DNA of 64,000 nt from a bacterium. Lineage in GTDB: Bacteria > Bdellovibrionota > Bacteriovoracia > Bacteriovoracales > Bacteriovoracaceae. The DNA is taken from assembly GCA_030425045.1 (NCBI GenBank), contig JAUHVL010000004.1, forward strand, positions 158,402 through 222,401, given 5' to 3'. The notes under the pieces are model-generated. The model was not told the DNA's origin and ran no database searches. It worked only from the letters and a program-made list of their open reading frames with translations. Positions 17,261 through 26,837 of this stretch are shown here, piece by piece. Position numbers and translations under genes: made by a program. The number at the start of each line of letters is the position of its first letter. The first letter of the stretch is position 1.

Positions 17261-17821
17261 ATGAAAAAGTTAATCTTAGTTTTTGCTTTTATTCATTCTG
17301 TTTTTGCCTCTGAAAAGCTTGAGGTCTTAAACATTGACCCAGAAACGAGAACTTATCTCTTTGTAAAAGCTCAACGGTATTCAGGTCTCTTTAGTGCAAA
17401 CGAGACGATGCTTCCTCCACTCTACTCCGTTTCTAAAAAACAAATGGGTAAAATAGTTTGTCCAGAGAGACCGTTTGATTGCGACAAGCTAGCTGCCGTT
17501 TTCGATGATATTGGTTATCGAATTTTAATTTTAGATAGCTTTGATATTTCATCCAATTTCAAACCTTTCGATTATTCTTTTTTAATTCATGAAATCATTC
17601 ACGCTCTTCAATTCTATGAAAGAGGTCCTGAAATTTTTAAAGATTGCCAAGAGATTTATCTCACAGAAGAGCAAGCCTATCGAGCACAAGATCATTATTT
17701 AAAAGATGAAGGCGAATTCTTTCGAGCAAGTATGGCCTTAAAATTTTTCTATTGTGATGAAGTTGAAGCGGCTAAAGATTATCAAGAAAGTTTAAATCAT
17801 TGGCTTAAAAAGAATAAGTAA
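17261..17821 (+). CDS. Secreted protein with HExxH motif, possible metallopeptidase
   Basis: This 186-residue protein starts at ATG 17261 with a Sec signal peptide (MKKLILVFAFIHSVFAS). A TTG seven codons earlier would put extra polar residues before it and is less likely. The mature part carries SFLIHEIIHALQFYERG, an H-E-x-x-H zinc-binding motif followed by acidic residues (a possible third ligand in the EEQAYRAQDHY helix). Four Cys could form disulfides. There is no match to a named family that I recognise. It ends 4 bases before the convergent tadA stop. A periplasmic zinc peptidase is a reasonable but unproven reading. Confidence 0.7.
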   Translation: MKKLILVFAFIHSVFASEKLEVLNIDPETRTYLFVKAQRYSGLFSANETMLPPLYSVSKKQMGKIVCPERPFDCDKLAAVFDDIGYRILILDSFDISSNFKPFDYSFLIHEIIHALQFYERGPEIFKDCQEIYLTEEQAYRAQDHYLKDEGEFFRASMALKFFYCDEVEAAKDYQESLNHWLKKNK

Positions 17822-17825
17822 ATAT

Positions 17826-18296
17826 CTATCTGTTTGAGCCTCTTCTTTGTTTAAAAAACTGCGACAAAATTTTAGAACATCGGTAATGAGCCAAGCCTCC
17901 AACAATGGAAAACTTATGGTTAAGTTTTGAATTATTGTGAATGTCATAACCAAGAGAAAGGGCACCACCCTTTGGATCATAGGCACCAAAAACCAGCTTC
18001 TCAATTCTGGCTTGAATCATCGCTCCCATGCACATCACACAAGGCTCTAATGTCACCACAAGAGTATGACCGTTCAATCTCCAGTTCTTTAACTCGCTCG
18101 CTGATTTTTTTAAAACTTCAATCTCTGCATGACCACAAGGATTATATTCTTTTTCTTTGTTATTATGGGCCTTTGCGATTACTTTACCAGACCCATCGAT
18201 AAGGACGGCCCCTACGGGAACTTCATTTTCTTGATAAGCTTTTTCCGCTTCCTCAAGGGCCAATTTCATATAATAATCGTAATCAGTTAGCTTCAA
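17826..18296 (-). CDS. tadA: tRNA-specific adenosine deaminase
   Basis: This 156-residue cytidine-deaminase-fold enzyme makes inosine at the wobble position of tRNA-Arg(ACG). The zinc-catalytic motif is intact: C-G-H-A-E (His-56, Glu-58) and P-C-V-M-C (Cys-86, Cys-89), with the conserved GAYDPKGGALSLGYD stretch. The substrate tRNA-Arg(ACG) gene lies 2 kb away at 20225-20301. It overlaps the upstream PilZ-like gene by 14 bases. Confidence 0.94.
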   Translation of the reverse strand: MKLTDYDYYMKLALEEAEKAYQENEVPVGAVLIDGSGKVIAKAHNNKEKEYNPCGHAEIEVLKKSASELKNWRLNGHTLVVTLEPCVMCMGAMIQARIEKLVFGAYDPKGGALSLGYDIHNNSKLNHKFSIVGGLAHYRCSKILSQFFKQRRGSNR

Positions 18297-19011
18297 CTGC
18301 CTGTTCCTCTTTGGTGAACTTCTTTTTCATGATTACTTTCTTTTTAGACTTCCACTTTGAAAAAAGTGTTCTCAGTTTTATTTTGTCTTCACTAGAGTTT
18401 GAAACAAATTTTATCCCATAATGAAGAGGTCGCCCCAATGAGTATTCTCTTCTACTCATAATTTCAGCTTTGTAATTATTTCCCTCTGCCTCAATATCAA
18501 CAGTCGCTCCAATATCCAAAACTTCAAAGCAAGACAGACAGCCAGCCTCTCTTCTTAAATCAGACAAGCGCCCTTTATAACTTTGTTCATCAATTTTTAC
18601 ATCTGCTTTAATATCGTCTCGGTAGCGAAAGTCATACTCCCACCAATTAACCCTCGGGTAAAAAATGGGAGATAAAAGAATATACATTTCCATCGAAAGA
18701 AATACAGAACTACATAAGTAAAAGAAGCCTGTCCAACTAGATAATGAATTAAAAATACCCGTTAGAAAATATATCTGAAATACACCGGCGAATGTCCAAA
18801 AACTATAATAAAGCTTCACTCTTGTTAGAGTTAAAAGGTAATAACAACCTGAGGCTGCCAATAATTTAAAAATTGAATAGAAAAACCCATTTTCATCAGA
18901 AAAAAACTCACTCAAGATAGCGAGGATAAAAAATCCGAAAAAGCTCCAGTGCAAACTTTTAATTTTATCGAATTCATACTGGAGTTTAAAACTATAGAGA
19001 TTTATTTTCAT
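18283..19011 (-). CDS. Membrane protein with C-terminal PilZ-like domain
   Basis: This 242-residue protein has about four N-terminal membrane helices (residues 20-120). A soluble domain follows ([44 protein letters not shown]), whose spacing resembles PilZ, the c-di-GMP-binding fold. The Arg-rich motif and D-x-S-x-x-G are only partly conserved, so ligand binding is uncertain. The C-terminal tail is strongly basic. It overlaps msrAB by 4 bases and tadA by 14. A protein of the same layout occurs at 41015-41728. Confidence 0.55.
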   Translation of the reverse strand: MKINLYSFKLQYEFDKIKSLHWSFFGFFILAILSEFFSDENGFFYSIFKLLAASGCYYLLTLTRVKLYYSFWTFAGVFQIYFLTGIFNSLSSWTGFFYLCSSVFLSMEMYILLSPIFYPRVNWWEYDFRYRDDIKADVKIDEQSYKGRLSDLRREAGCLSCFEVLDIGATVDIEAEGNNYKAEIMSRREYSLGRPLHYGIKFVSNSSEDKIKLRTLFSKWKSKKKVIMKKKFTKEEQAVEAN

Positions 19012-20066
19012 TTCTTAAATAGTTTAACAAATTCTCCATAACCTTGCTCATCTAATTTTTTGACCGGCACGAAACGCAACGCAGCCGAGTTTATACAATA
19101 TCTTAAACCTGTAGGCTTTGGTCCATCATTAAAAACATGCCCCAAATGAGAGTCACCATGCTTTGAACGCACTTCTGTTCTAACCGTAAAAAGCTTACGA
19201 TCTTCTTTTTCAACAATATTGCTATTAACCAATGGTCTGGTAAATGAAGGCCATCCGGTACCTGATCTATATTTGTCTTTTGAACTAAAAAGAGGCTCTC
19301 CTGAAACAATATCAACATAAATTCCCTCTTTTTTATTATCCCAGTATTTGTTATCAAACGGTTTTTCCGTTCCATCTTCTTGAGTAATTTTGTACTGAAG
19401 TGGCGTGAGCTTACGCTTTAATTCTTCTTTGCTAGGTTTTGCATATTTTTTATTCTTTTTAATGAAAGGATCTTTGCTCCAATACTTATTAATAAAATCA
19501 TCCCTTCCGGATGCATTTCTATAATATTTATACTTTGTTGAGGTAATAAGATTTTTTTTGTAATAGTCCTGATGATAATCTTCTGCTGGATAAAACGTTG
19601 TAAAAGGAACAATTCTCGTTACAATTTTTTTAGGTAAAACCTTCTTGTTGTCTAGATAGTTTTTAGTTTTCTCAGATAACTCTCGCTCTTTTTCATTTCT
19701 ATAGAAAATAGCCGTTGAATATTGAAATCCCCTATCGACAAACTGCCCTTCACCATCCGTTGGGTCAATATTTGTCCAAAACACGTGCAAAAGTTTTTCA
19801 TAGGAAATAATGTTTGCATCATATAAAACTTCCACAGCTTCAACGTGTTTCGTTTTTCCAGAAGCAACTTCTTTATAAGCAGGGTTTTTCTTTACTCCAC
19901 CGGCATAACCAGAAATAACTTCTTTAACGCCGTCCAGTTTTTCAAAGGGTGGCTCCATACACCAAAAGCATCCACCAGCGAACGTTGCTTTTTGCAGATT
20001 TTCAGCTCTCACAAAAGAAGTAAATAATAGAAAAGTTACGATTATAAATTTTGATTTCATGGTCAT
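19008..20066 (-). CDS. msrAB: Exported bifunctional methionine sulfoxide reductase MsrAB
   Basis: This 352-residue fusion starts at ATG 20066 ([15 protein letters not shown]), giving a clean signal peptide; GAGGG lies 8 bases upstream. A longer reading from 20099 adds 11 polar residues and is less likely. The MsrA domain (about 25-200) has the catalytic GCFWC (32-36), and [14 protein letters not shown] and YHQDYYKKN. The MsrB domain (about 220-350) has [28 protein letters not shown] and the catalytic [11 protein letters not shown]. It repairs S- and R-methionine sulfoxides in envelope proteins. It overlaps the PilZ-like gene by 4 bases. Confidence 0.95.
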   Translation of the reverse strand: MTMKSKFIIVTFLLFTSFVRAENLQKATFAGGCFWCMEPPFEKLDGVKEVISGYAGGVKKNPAYKEVASGKTKHVEAVEVLYDANIISYEKLLHVFWTNIDPTDGEGQFVDRGFQYSTAIFYRNEKERELSEKTKNYLDNKKVLPKKIVTRIVPFTTFYPAEDYHQDYYKKNLITSTKYKYYRNASGRDDFINKYWSKDPFIKKNKKYAKPSKEELKRKLTPLQYKITQEDGTEKPFDNKYWDNKKEGIYVDIVSGEPLFSSKDKYRSGTGWPSFTRPLVNSNIVEKEDRKLFTVRTEVRSKHGDSHLGHVFNDGPKPTGLRYCINSAALRFVPVKKLDEQGYGEFVKLFKK

Positions 20067-20224
20067 ATTATACCCTCGCCCCAAATTGAAGTTTTCCAAG
20101 TATTGTCATTTTATTGTGAGTTCTTATGTCCGATTTTCCAAAAAGATCTCGAATTATTAGACACTTAGCATCTAAGCCATTGACTTTTAAGCATTTAACT
20201 AGCTATAAACTCTTTTACCCATAC

Positions 20225-20301
20225 GCAGCCGTAGCTCAGCTGGATAGAGTATTTGACTACGAATCAAAGGGTCGCAGGTTCGAATCCTGCCGGCTGCGCC
20301 A
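20225..20301 (+). tRNA. tRNA-Arg (anticodon ACG)
   Basis: This is a 77-nt cloverleaf. The acceptor GCAGCCG pairs with CGGCTGC, the D arm reads AGCTCAGCTGGATAGAGT, the anticodon stem TTTGA/TCAAA encloses CTACGAA, and the T arm holds GGTTCGAATCC. CCA is encoded (20299-20301). A34 would be deaminated to inosine by TadA, encoded at 17826-18296. Confidence 0.97.
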
Positions 20302-20387
20302 TCTCATAATTACGTTCCGGCTACGCCACTATTGCATTCCCTCCAAATTACTATAAATTAGATATAAATTCATTTCACGGAGGAAAT

Positions 20388-20681
20388 ATGAAAGTTCTTT
20401 TATCACTTATTTTGCTATATCTTTCCCTAGCAGCTCATTCAAAAGGTGAGATGTTTCAAAAGCGTAAAGACTTTAGAGTTTCACATATTGGAAAGAAAAT
20501 CTCTGTCATGCAAACCGCTCAATCGTGCTATCGTTCGGCAAGTGACAACAAGGCCATGAAAGCTTGTAATGAAGCGAAAAAAAGCTCTATGGAATCACTT
20601 AAAAAAGAAGGGGAAGCCTTTAAAAGCTCAATGAAAACTGAGAGAGAAAAAAGAAAAGCTGAAAAAAAATCTAAAAAATAG
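20388..20681 (+). CDS. Small basic secreted protein of unknown function
   Basis: This 97-residue protein has a signal peptide (MKVLLSLILLYLSLAAHSKG) and a mature part dominated by charged helix. Two Cys (SCYRSAS, KACNEA) are probably disulfide-linked. The C-terminal 35 residues are a Lys/Glu helix (TEREKRKAEKKSKK) likely to form a coiled coil or bind anionic surfaces. A strong GGAGG precedes the ATG and an intrinsic terminator follows 11 bases after the stop, so it is a monocistronic, probably well-expressed gene. I do not recognise a family. Confidence 0.75.
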   Translation: MKVLLSLILLYLSLAAHSKGEMFQKRKDFRVSHIGKKISVMQTAQSCYRSASDNKAMKACNEAKKSSMESLKKEGEAFKSSMKTEREKRKAEKKSKK

Positions 20682-20691
20682 GCCCTAACAT

Positions 20692-20726
20692 ACTGATACC
20701 ATTAAGTTGGTATCAGTTTGCCTTTT
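20692..20726 (+). terminator. Intrinsic terminator
   Basis: The perfect 10-bp stem ACTGATACCA/TGGTATCAGT with a 6-base loop is followed by TTGCCTTTT. It ends transcription of the gene at 20388-20681. Confidence 0.75.
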
Positions 20727-20806
20727 CACTTTTTGAAATAAATCCATCCCTATAGTCATACCCTGTCTCCATCGATAATTTCTTGAAAGCCGAAAGGGAG
20801 AGGGTC

Positions 20807-21313
20807 ATGAAAATTTATTTTGCAGTCATTATCTTAAGTCTTATTATCAGCTCATCATATAAAACGTTCGGTCAAGAAATCGAAGGATCAAGTCAACTTG
20901 CTCCCGTTTGTTCGGAGCTCTCCTATGAAATGGTCAAAGACTGTTCAAATTCAACAAGTAACGACGGTGTCATTGGGTGTACATTTTCGAGAAAAATTAT
21001 TCCTTGTTCAACCGATAGAGCGGCCACATGTCACTTCGATTATACAGAAGTAAACTCTAATCAATTAGAAATTACTCTCAATGGAGAACGAGGTTACTTT
21101 CAATTTAATATAGCTAAAAATAAAATTTCACCAAAAGGCTTTAAATTAATAAGAACCACTCATAATGAATTTTGGTCAAAATCTATTATCGAAGTTCTCG
21201 TAAAACTAAATGGATCACTAGATCGCCCTGTAGAAGTTAAGGCGATTGAATATGAGAAAAATAAGTTAACTGGAAAAATTCAATACTCAGATAAAGTTCA
21301 TTGCCTATTTTAA
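20807..21313 (+). CDS. Secreted protein of unknown function
   Basis: This 168-residue protein is read from ATG 20807, preceded by GGGAGAGGG; a TTG at 20783 is in frame but would add charged residues ahead of the signal peptide. The signal sequence is MKIYFAVIILSLIISSSYKTFGQ. The mature part has six Cys, suggesting disulfide bonds in the periplasm, and alternates short strands (TCHFDYTEV, LEITLNGERGYFQFNIA), so a small beta-sandwich is likely. No family recognised. It converges on the DUF1552 gene with a 1-base gap. Confidence 0.7.
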   Translation: MKIYFAVIILSLIISSSYKTFGQEIEGSSQLAPVCSELSYEMVKDCSNSTSNDGVIGCTFSRKIIPCSTDRAATCHFDYTEVNSNQLEITLNGERGYFQFNIAKNKISPKGFKLIRTTHNEFWSKSIIEVLVKLNGSLDRPVEVKAIEYEKNKLTGKIQYSDKVHCLF

Positions 21314-21314
21314 A

Positions 21315-22913
21315 TCAAGCCCCTCTTAAAAAACGAGGTAAAGCCGAATCCAGATTGGCTGTATTATAGTCTCTGTTAACTCTCGTAGCATCGGTTCCAA
21401 AATAGTCTCCATAACCAGTAAGAGTTCCCTTTCTATTTACCACTTCATAATCATTTGGTTGAAGGCCAACCGCTTGCATGAGAGATACCCACCAACGGTT
21501 CATCAAAATTCCACTCTTATTTAAGTTATCATTTTGAAGAGCTGTTCTTCTACCGTTAACAGTTCCATACTCGGCATGAATTATTTTTCCATGCTCTCTA
21601 TTTGAGTAGTCGATATAACGGCCAGTATGAATTCTTCCGCTGGCACCACCAAAAGTAATAATATGATTATTATGACTTGAATGAGTCATTGAACTTTCTG
21701 GCATTATATTTACGAGAGTATTATCAAGATAAGTTGTAGAACCATACTCAACCTGACTCAAGCTATTTAATAACTCTGCAGTAAAATGAATATGAAAATT
21801 TTCAGCATGTGAAGTTAGCTCCGCTTGTTTGTTAGCAAAATCGTGAGCATGACCATGCCAATCATGTTGATTATTTCCAGCGACACTATTTAAATAACAA
21901 TTTACATCATAAGTAATAATCTTAGTTGCATTTGTTTTAATTGCAATGGCAGCTACTCTCGCAAAGTCTCTTGCAACATCAAAACGCTCCTGCTGACTAC
22001 TAATATTATAAGTATGCTTATCAATTAAATCCGCGTCGGTATAACCGATACTATTTCGAAAATTCGTATCACTTGCATAGTTATGCTGAAGCGCCACTCT
22101 TGATTCAAGCTCACTATACTCTTGCATAATTCGATCAATTTTATCTCTGTCTTCTTGTGATAAACTTGGGTCATTTCTCAGTGAGCGGTATTCATTCAAT
22201 ACTCTATCAACGACTTTTTGCTCGGCCCTAAAGCTAACACCGATACCAAAAAGTTTTCTAAACATATCATAAGGTGTACCAGCAGTTGTTTGCTGAGACG
22301 TAACCTCACCTGTTAAGCTCGTTGGTTGTAAAAATGTATAGGAAATTCTTCCTGAGTTTGTAATTGACCTAAAAGGCGGTGGATTTGTATAAAATCCCGG
22401 CGTGTAGGCCATAATCTGATCAATTGTCGGCATCTTTGTTAGACCTGTTTTTGATCCATTTGAGTTTGCATGAATATTACCAAGGGTTGCTCCTTGCTGA
22501 TGACCCAAGTAATGATCGATATCTAACCCTCTAATCAAATTCATTTGACTTAGGTAGGGATTAAGCGCTGCAGGTAAGGCCGCCGACAATCTATTTTGAC
22601 CGCCAATATTTGAAAGAAATTGATTTAAATTTCCATGTCTCATTAAGTGACTAGGTAACGATCCACTACCTCCAAAAATTTGGGTTGTCGCAAGCTTATT
22701 TCCCTCTACCACAGCCGAGGGGTAAAACGTCGAGTTCCATAAACCACCATGGCCATATGTCGCTGAAATAAATCTCGTTTCATTGATTGCTTGAGCATAA
22801 GCTTTCTCACTTAAAAGAGAAGGCAAAAATGGTAATGATAAGGCGAAACCTGAAGCACTCCTTAAAAAAGTCCTTCTTGAAACTTTATCGTATTTTACGT
22901 TTTTCTTACTCAT
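21315..22913 (-). CDS. DUF1552 family secreted protein, Tat-exported
   Basis: This 532-residue protein belongs to the DUF1552 family found with DUF1592-type proteins in Planctomycetes, myxobacteria and Bdellovibrionota. The N-terminus has a twin-Arg signal (VSRRTFLRSASGFALSLPF), so it should cross the membrane folded. The mature domain resembles sulfatase/phosphatase-like folds (HDWHGHAH, MPESSMTHSSHNNHIITFGG, GRYIDYSNREHG). Its stop is 1 base from the previous convergent gene, and it starts 2 bases after the large upstream gene, forming a two-gene operon. The biochemical role is unknown. Confidence 0.85.
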   Translation of the reverse strand: MSKKNVKYDKVSRRTFLRSASGFALSLPFLPSLLSEKAYAQAINETRFISATYGHGGLWNSTFYPSAVVEGNKLATTQIFGGSGSLPSHLMRHGNLNQFLSNIGGQNRLSAALPAALNPYLSQMNLIRGLDIDHYLGHQQGATLGNIHANSNGSKTGLTKMPTIDQIMAYTPGFYTNPPPFRSITNSGRISYTFLQPTSLTGEVTSQQTTAGTPYDMFRKLFGIGVSFRAEQKVVDRVLNEYRSLRNDPSLSQEDRDKIDRIMQEYSELESRVALQHNYASDTNFRNSIGYTDADLIDKHTYNISSQQERFDVARDFARVAAIAIKTNATKIITYDVNCYLNSVAGNNQHDWHGHAHDFANKQAELTSHAENFHIHFTAELLNSLSQVEYGSTTYLDNTLVNIMPESSMTHSSHNNHIITFGGASGRIHTGRYIDYSNREHGKIIHAEYGTVNGRRTALQNDNLNKSGILMNRWWVSLMQAVGLQPNDYEVVNRKGTLTGYGDYFGTDATRVNRDYNTANLDSALPRFLRGA

Positions 22914-22915
22914 AA

Positions 22916-25900
22916 TTACCTCAATCTTCTCATTTTAAAAGAAGGGTGTTTTACAACTTCAGTAAATGTATCTAATAAATTACCGTTTCTTGATTTTAGA
23001 TAAACTTGCTCTTGTACACATTGGTCAACAGGGTTACTTCCGTCTCGACCATGAGAATAGACAAATAGTTTTTTAGCAAAACAGGCATGGGCCTTCCCAT
23101 CTTGTGCAAGGACAGTTGAGAATTCAATAGGACTATTAACTACTGTACCAGGACTTCCAGAGTCGATCATTGGATCAATACCCGTAGATGGAATTGAAAC
23201 ATTATGAAATCCCCCACTTTCTGTAATTTCTGATGTTCTAAAAATCGCATTTGGTCCATATACTTCAAAGATGTTTCCGAGAGGATTAATAAGAGCGTGA
23301 CAACCCATACAAGTTGGATCTTGTACTTTTGTATTAAATCTCTCTAATGTCGATTTAGTATGATCTCTAGGAGGCGGGGCCAGCGCAACTAATTGCTGTT
23401 GTACTGTTAAAACATTTTCAGGCGGTGTTAAAGTATCACAAAGAATTTCTTCACGAATCTTTGCTCCTTTAGAAATTGGGTTCGTCGTTGTACCACCAGT
23501 AAAATTCATAACAACTCTCGTAAGAAGACCTGAGTATTTCGTGTTATCAAGCCTACCAAAGTTCTCAGTTGTGAGAGGAGTTACTTTATAAATAGAAGCC
23601 AATGTTCTATCGGAAGTAAAATACTTGTCTGTTGTTAAAACATCTGAAAATGTTCCTTGTGTTGAGAACATATGGTAACTAAAGAGATCATACACTTCAT
23701 CTTTTTGCGCCTGAACAAAGGCATTTGCATCTCTATAATCTCTAAAAGGAAGAATACCAGCATCTGTTTGAAGTTGTTGTTTCCAGCCATTATTCATCCA
23801 ACCAAAGTTTCTGGCTTTTTTACTTAAATGATAATTCTGATCAATGAATGATTTAAAAGCATGAGAAAAGTTCCCCGCTTTAGTTACAGTCAACTTACTC
23901 GCTGGCATACCAAAATCTTTATTAATCATATGAGTAATAACATCATTAAATTGAGCTGCCGAAGCATCGTGATTAAGATGTCCGCTCGCTGCAAAATTTA
24001 ATAACGTTTGATCGGGATGCCTTTTCCAAAAGAAATAAGACAGCTTATTAGCAAGCTGATGAGGTGTTAAATAATGATACCCCGGTCGTCCTGGAACCTG
24101 AGGTCCAAGCTCATTCGTATGAAATAAAAAGTGATTCGACTGCAGCATCTGACTAAGGAAATTACGAAGCGCTCTTGCTGGAGTTTCTGATGCTATTTCA
24201 TTTTGATAATCTGTATAGAAATCATCTCTCATCTGCTGAGTAGCAGGCTTTCTAAATATTTTCAATGAAAGTTGATCAAATGCTGTATCAAAACATGACC
24301 TATTCATATTTTGTACACCTCGACTTGAATTACATAAACAGCTATAGGCAGCAGAATTCACAATATTTTGCAGTCCGCTTCGACAACGGCTCCCTCCCTC
24401 CGTCATATAGTTCGCCATTTCATTGGCCGTATCAAAATAAGCAATAAGAGAGTTGGCATTAATACGGTTATCTTCGGAATCAAAATATTTACCGTCATCT
24501 GAAGGAATTAAGTTAATTTCTCCATGGATAAAACCTTCCCATGAACCAGATCCACCGATTTCCCATATAAGATGATAAATTGTTCCTCTAATTTCTTCTT
24601 TACTTAGTCTTTTCAAAGAAGGAGTCACTGGCAACTCAGCATTTTCGTTACACGAAAAAGGAGTATTACTCGCAACGTTTCTTGATGGAGGTGTTAAACC
24701 TTCAACCCATACTTTTAAGTTATCATAGTGCTGTTGACTCCAATTCGTTCCGCCAATAGGCATATTAGAGTTAGCTCCACCATGACCAATAGTTCTTGCT
24801 AAGAGAAGTGAGTTAGCTGGATCATTTGAGTTATAATATTTAGAGTTTAAGAATTCATCCTCATCGGCAAAATCAATATCATGCTGAGATGCAAACCCAC
24901 CTGAACCATGACAATTCAAACAACTTCCCTGAATAAGCGCAATTCCATTTGTGGGAATTGGCTGTGGTGCTGGCTGATTCACGGTACAAGAAGAATGAAT
25001 AAACGAGCCTGTGAAATTACTAAAAGATCCATTGGTACACGTTCTTGTTTGTGTTTCAGATACACAGTTTGCCGGAGCTGTTACAGAAGAACTTTGATAA
25101 CGTGTTCTTGTCTCAGTTTGACCATGTCGAATACTTCCACAATTTAATGCTGGTTGAACAGAACATGAATCGAACTGAAAACTGCCCGAGTAATTAGTAA
25201 AACTTCCGTTATTACATGTTCTTGATTGTCTCTCTGATGTACAAGTCGAACCAAAAGGCACAATCATTGCTTGATAACGAGTTCTCGATTGTGTTTGATT
25301 ATGGGCCACATTTCCACAGTTTGCTGCTGGATCGACAGAACAACTTGTTTGATTAAATGTTCCTGAAAAGCTTGATAGCTGGCCATTATTACAAGTTCTC
25401 GTTTGCATTTCAGACTGACAAGTTTGTCCAAATGGTACCGTTGCCGTTTGAAACATAATTCTACTATCAGTATCACCATGGGCGACATTTCCACAATTAG
25501 CAGGAGGCAGCACTATACAACTACTATTTGTAAATGTTCCCGAGTAAGCAGAGAAAATTCCGTTTTGACATGTTCTTCTTTGTGTTTCTGATTCACAAGT
25601 ATTTCCATGTGGAACAGAAGAAGTTCTAAACATTGTTCTCGACTGTGTTTGACCATCAGAAAAGTTTCCACAACTCGCAGGTTGAGAAACAGAACATGAA
25701 TTAAAATTAAATGTTCCACTGAAGCTAGTAAAATTACCATTCACACACGTTCTCGTTTGAGTTTCACTTACACAAGTTGACCCAAAGGGAACTGTTGATG
25801 TTTGATACATTGTTCTTGATTGAGTTTGTCCACTGGCTAAGTTTCCACAACTAGCCGCTTGCTGAACAACACAACTCGCTTGAGTAAAGGTTCCAGAGAA

Positions 25901-26740
25901 ATTTGTAAATGTACCATTATTACAAATTCGCGTTTGTACTTCTGACATACAAGTTCCACCAAAAGGAACCGATGCCGATTGAAATCTTTTTCTTCTATCA
26001 AGTCCGCCATGAGGAGTATTCCCACAACTTGCAGGGGCCCTCACACTACAGCTTGAAAATAAATATGAACCTGAATACTCGCTAAAAGATCCATTATCAC
26101 AAGTACGAGTTTGTACTTCTGAAACACATGCACCACCAAAAGGAACATCTGCATCTCGATACATTATTCTACTTTCATTCATGCCATGACCGACATTCCC
26201 ACAGTCTCTATTAGCAGGGGTTAACGAAAAAACCCAATTGGCCACTGCTTGAAACTCTGCTCTATCAAATGTTTGTGAGTTTAAATTTAAAGGCATATTC
26301 GAGTTTGCAGAGTTACCTGGATAGTGAATTAATCTATTAACAATTTTTGAAGCATCCATATCACCAGGAACAATCAATCCTGCCGGAGTTCTACTTAGCC
26401 ACTCGTTTTCATCAGAGTTACGATCGACTCCCCAACTCAAACTGCCTCCATTGGCATGGCAATTTAAACATCGGCTATCAAATACACTTTTTGCTTGAGC
26501 AAAAAGACTCACAGGAACAGGTGTTGGTGTAGGCGGACTTGGCCTAGGCGTTGGAGCAGGATTATCGTTTTGATTATTATTACTTTGCTCTTTATCTGAT
26601 TGAATTTTATCGGCTAAATCTTCAAACTCGACTTCTGTTTCTTCAATTTCTTCTTTATCAACTGGAGCAGGAATACATCCAACAGTCGCAAAGCCGATTA
26701 AGACAACAAGAACTCTAAATATATGTAATTTCGACTGCAT
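22916..26740 (-). CDS. DUF1592/1588/1585-type cytochrome-like lipoprotein with Cys-rich repeats
   Basis: This 1274-residue protein starts with a lipoprotein-like signal (VLIGFATVGC), then an acidic stretch and a Pro-rich linker (PAPTPRPSPPTPTPVPVS). A first c-type heme motif CLNCH is near residue 91. Seven tandem repeats of about 59 residues follow (180-590), each with four Cys and an RTC-x-NG core. A second CLNCH lies near 607. A DUF1587/1592/1588/1585-type core runs to the C-terminus and has a third motif, CMGCH, near 1144 (ALINPLGNIFE). Known family members are secreted and often paired with DUF1552, as here. The repeats are an unusual insertion that lengthens the usual ~800-residue architecture. 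Confidence 0.85.
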   Translation of the reverse strand: MQSKLHIFRVLVVLIGFATVGCIPAPVDKEEIEETEVEFEDLADKIQSDKEQSNNNQNDNPAPTPRPSPPTPTPVPVSLFAQAKSVFDSRCLNCHANGGSLSWGVDRNSDENEWLSRTPAGLIVPGDMDASKIVNRLIHYPGNSANSNMPLNLNSQTFDRAEFQAVANWVFSLTPANRDCGNVGHGMNESRIMYRDADVPFGGACVSEVQTRTCDNGSFSEYSGSYLFSSCSVRAPASCGNTPHGGLDRRKRFQSASVPFGGTCMSEVQTRICNNGTFTNFSGTFTQASCVVQQAASCGNLASGQTQSRTMYQTSTVPFGSTCVSETQTRTCVNGNFTSFSGTFNFNSCSVSQPASCGNFSDGQTQSRTMFRTSSVPHGNTCESETQRRTCQNGIFSAYSGTFTNSSCIVLPPANCGNVAHGDTDSRIMFQTATVPFGQTCQSEMQTRTCNNGQLSSFSGTFNQTSCSVDPAANCGNVAHNQTQSRTRYQAMIVPFGSTCTSERQSRTCNNGSFTNYSGSFQFDSCSVQPALNCGSIRHGQTETRTRYQSSSVTAPANCVSETQTRTCTNGSFSNFTGSFIHSSCTVNQPAPQPIPTNGIALIQGSCLNCHGSGGFASQHDIDFADEDEFLNSKYYNSNDPANSLLLARTIGHGGANSNMPIGGTNWSQQHYDNLKVWVEGLTPPSRNVASNTPFSCNENAELPVTPSLKRLSKEEIRGTIYHLIWEIGGSGSWEGFIHGEINLIPSDDGKYFDSEDNRINANSLIAYFDTANEMANYMTEGGSRCRSGLQNIVNSAAYSCLCNSSRGVQNMNRSCFDTAFDQLSLKIFRKPATQQMRDDFYTDYQNEIASETPARALRNFLSQMLQSNHFLFHTNELGPQVPGRPGYHYLTPHQLANKLSYFFWKRHPDQTLLNFAASGHLNHDASAAQFNDVITHMINKDFGMPASKLTVTKAGNFSHAFKSFIDQNYHLSKKARNFGWMNNGWKQQLQTDAGILPFRDYRDANAFVQAQKDEVYDLFSYHMFSTQGTFSDVLTTDKYFTSDRTLASIYKVTPLTTENFGRLDNTKYSGLLTRVVMNFTGGTTTNPISKGAKIREEILCDTLTPPENVLTVQQQLVALAPPPRDHTKSTLERFNTKVQDPTCMGCHALINPLGNIFEVYGPNAIFRTSEITESGGFHNVSIPSTGIDPMIDSGSPGTVVNSPIEFSTVLAQDGKAHACFAKKLFVYSHGRDGSNPVDQCVQEQVYLKSRNGNLLDTFTEVVKHPSFKMRRLR
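24977..26203 (-). repeat. Seven tandem imperfect ~177-bp repeats inside the DUF1592-type gene
   Basis: Each unit encodes a module beginning CGN..H/G.. and continuing SRTMYQT, VPFG.TC.SE.QTRTC.NG, then FSGTF...SCSV. Repeat spacing is constant (for example Cys codons at 26201 and 26024 are 177 bases apart). Units differ at DNA level, so the array is old rather than recently duplicated. Four Cys per module suggest two disulfides. Confidence 0.9.
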
Positions 26741-26837
26741 AGCGCCCCACCCATAGTATTAATCTCTTACCAAAATTATATTAGCAGCTGATCAAACTTG
26801 AGCTTAATACTTTGTTAAAGGAGACTAACCGATTGAA

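Noticed and set aside
20126..20356. Plus-strand ORF of 76 codons across tRNA-Arg
   Set aside because: Its reading frame runs through the tRNA; translation has no protein-like pattern.
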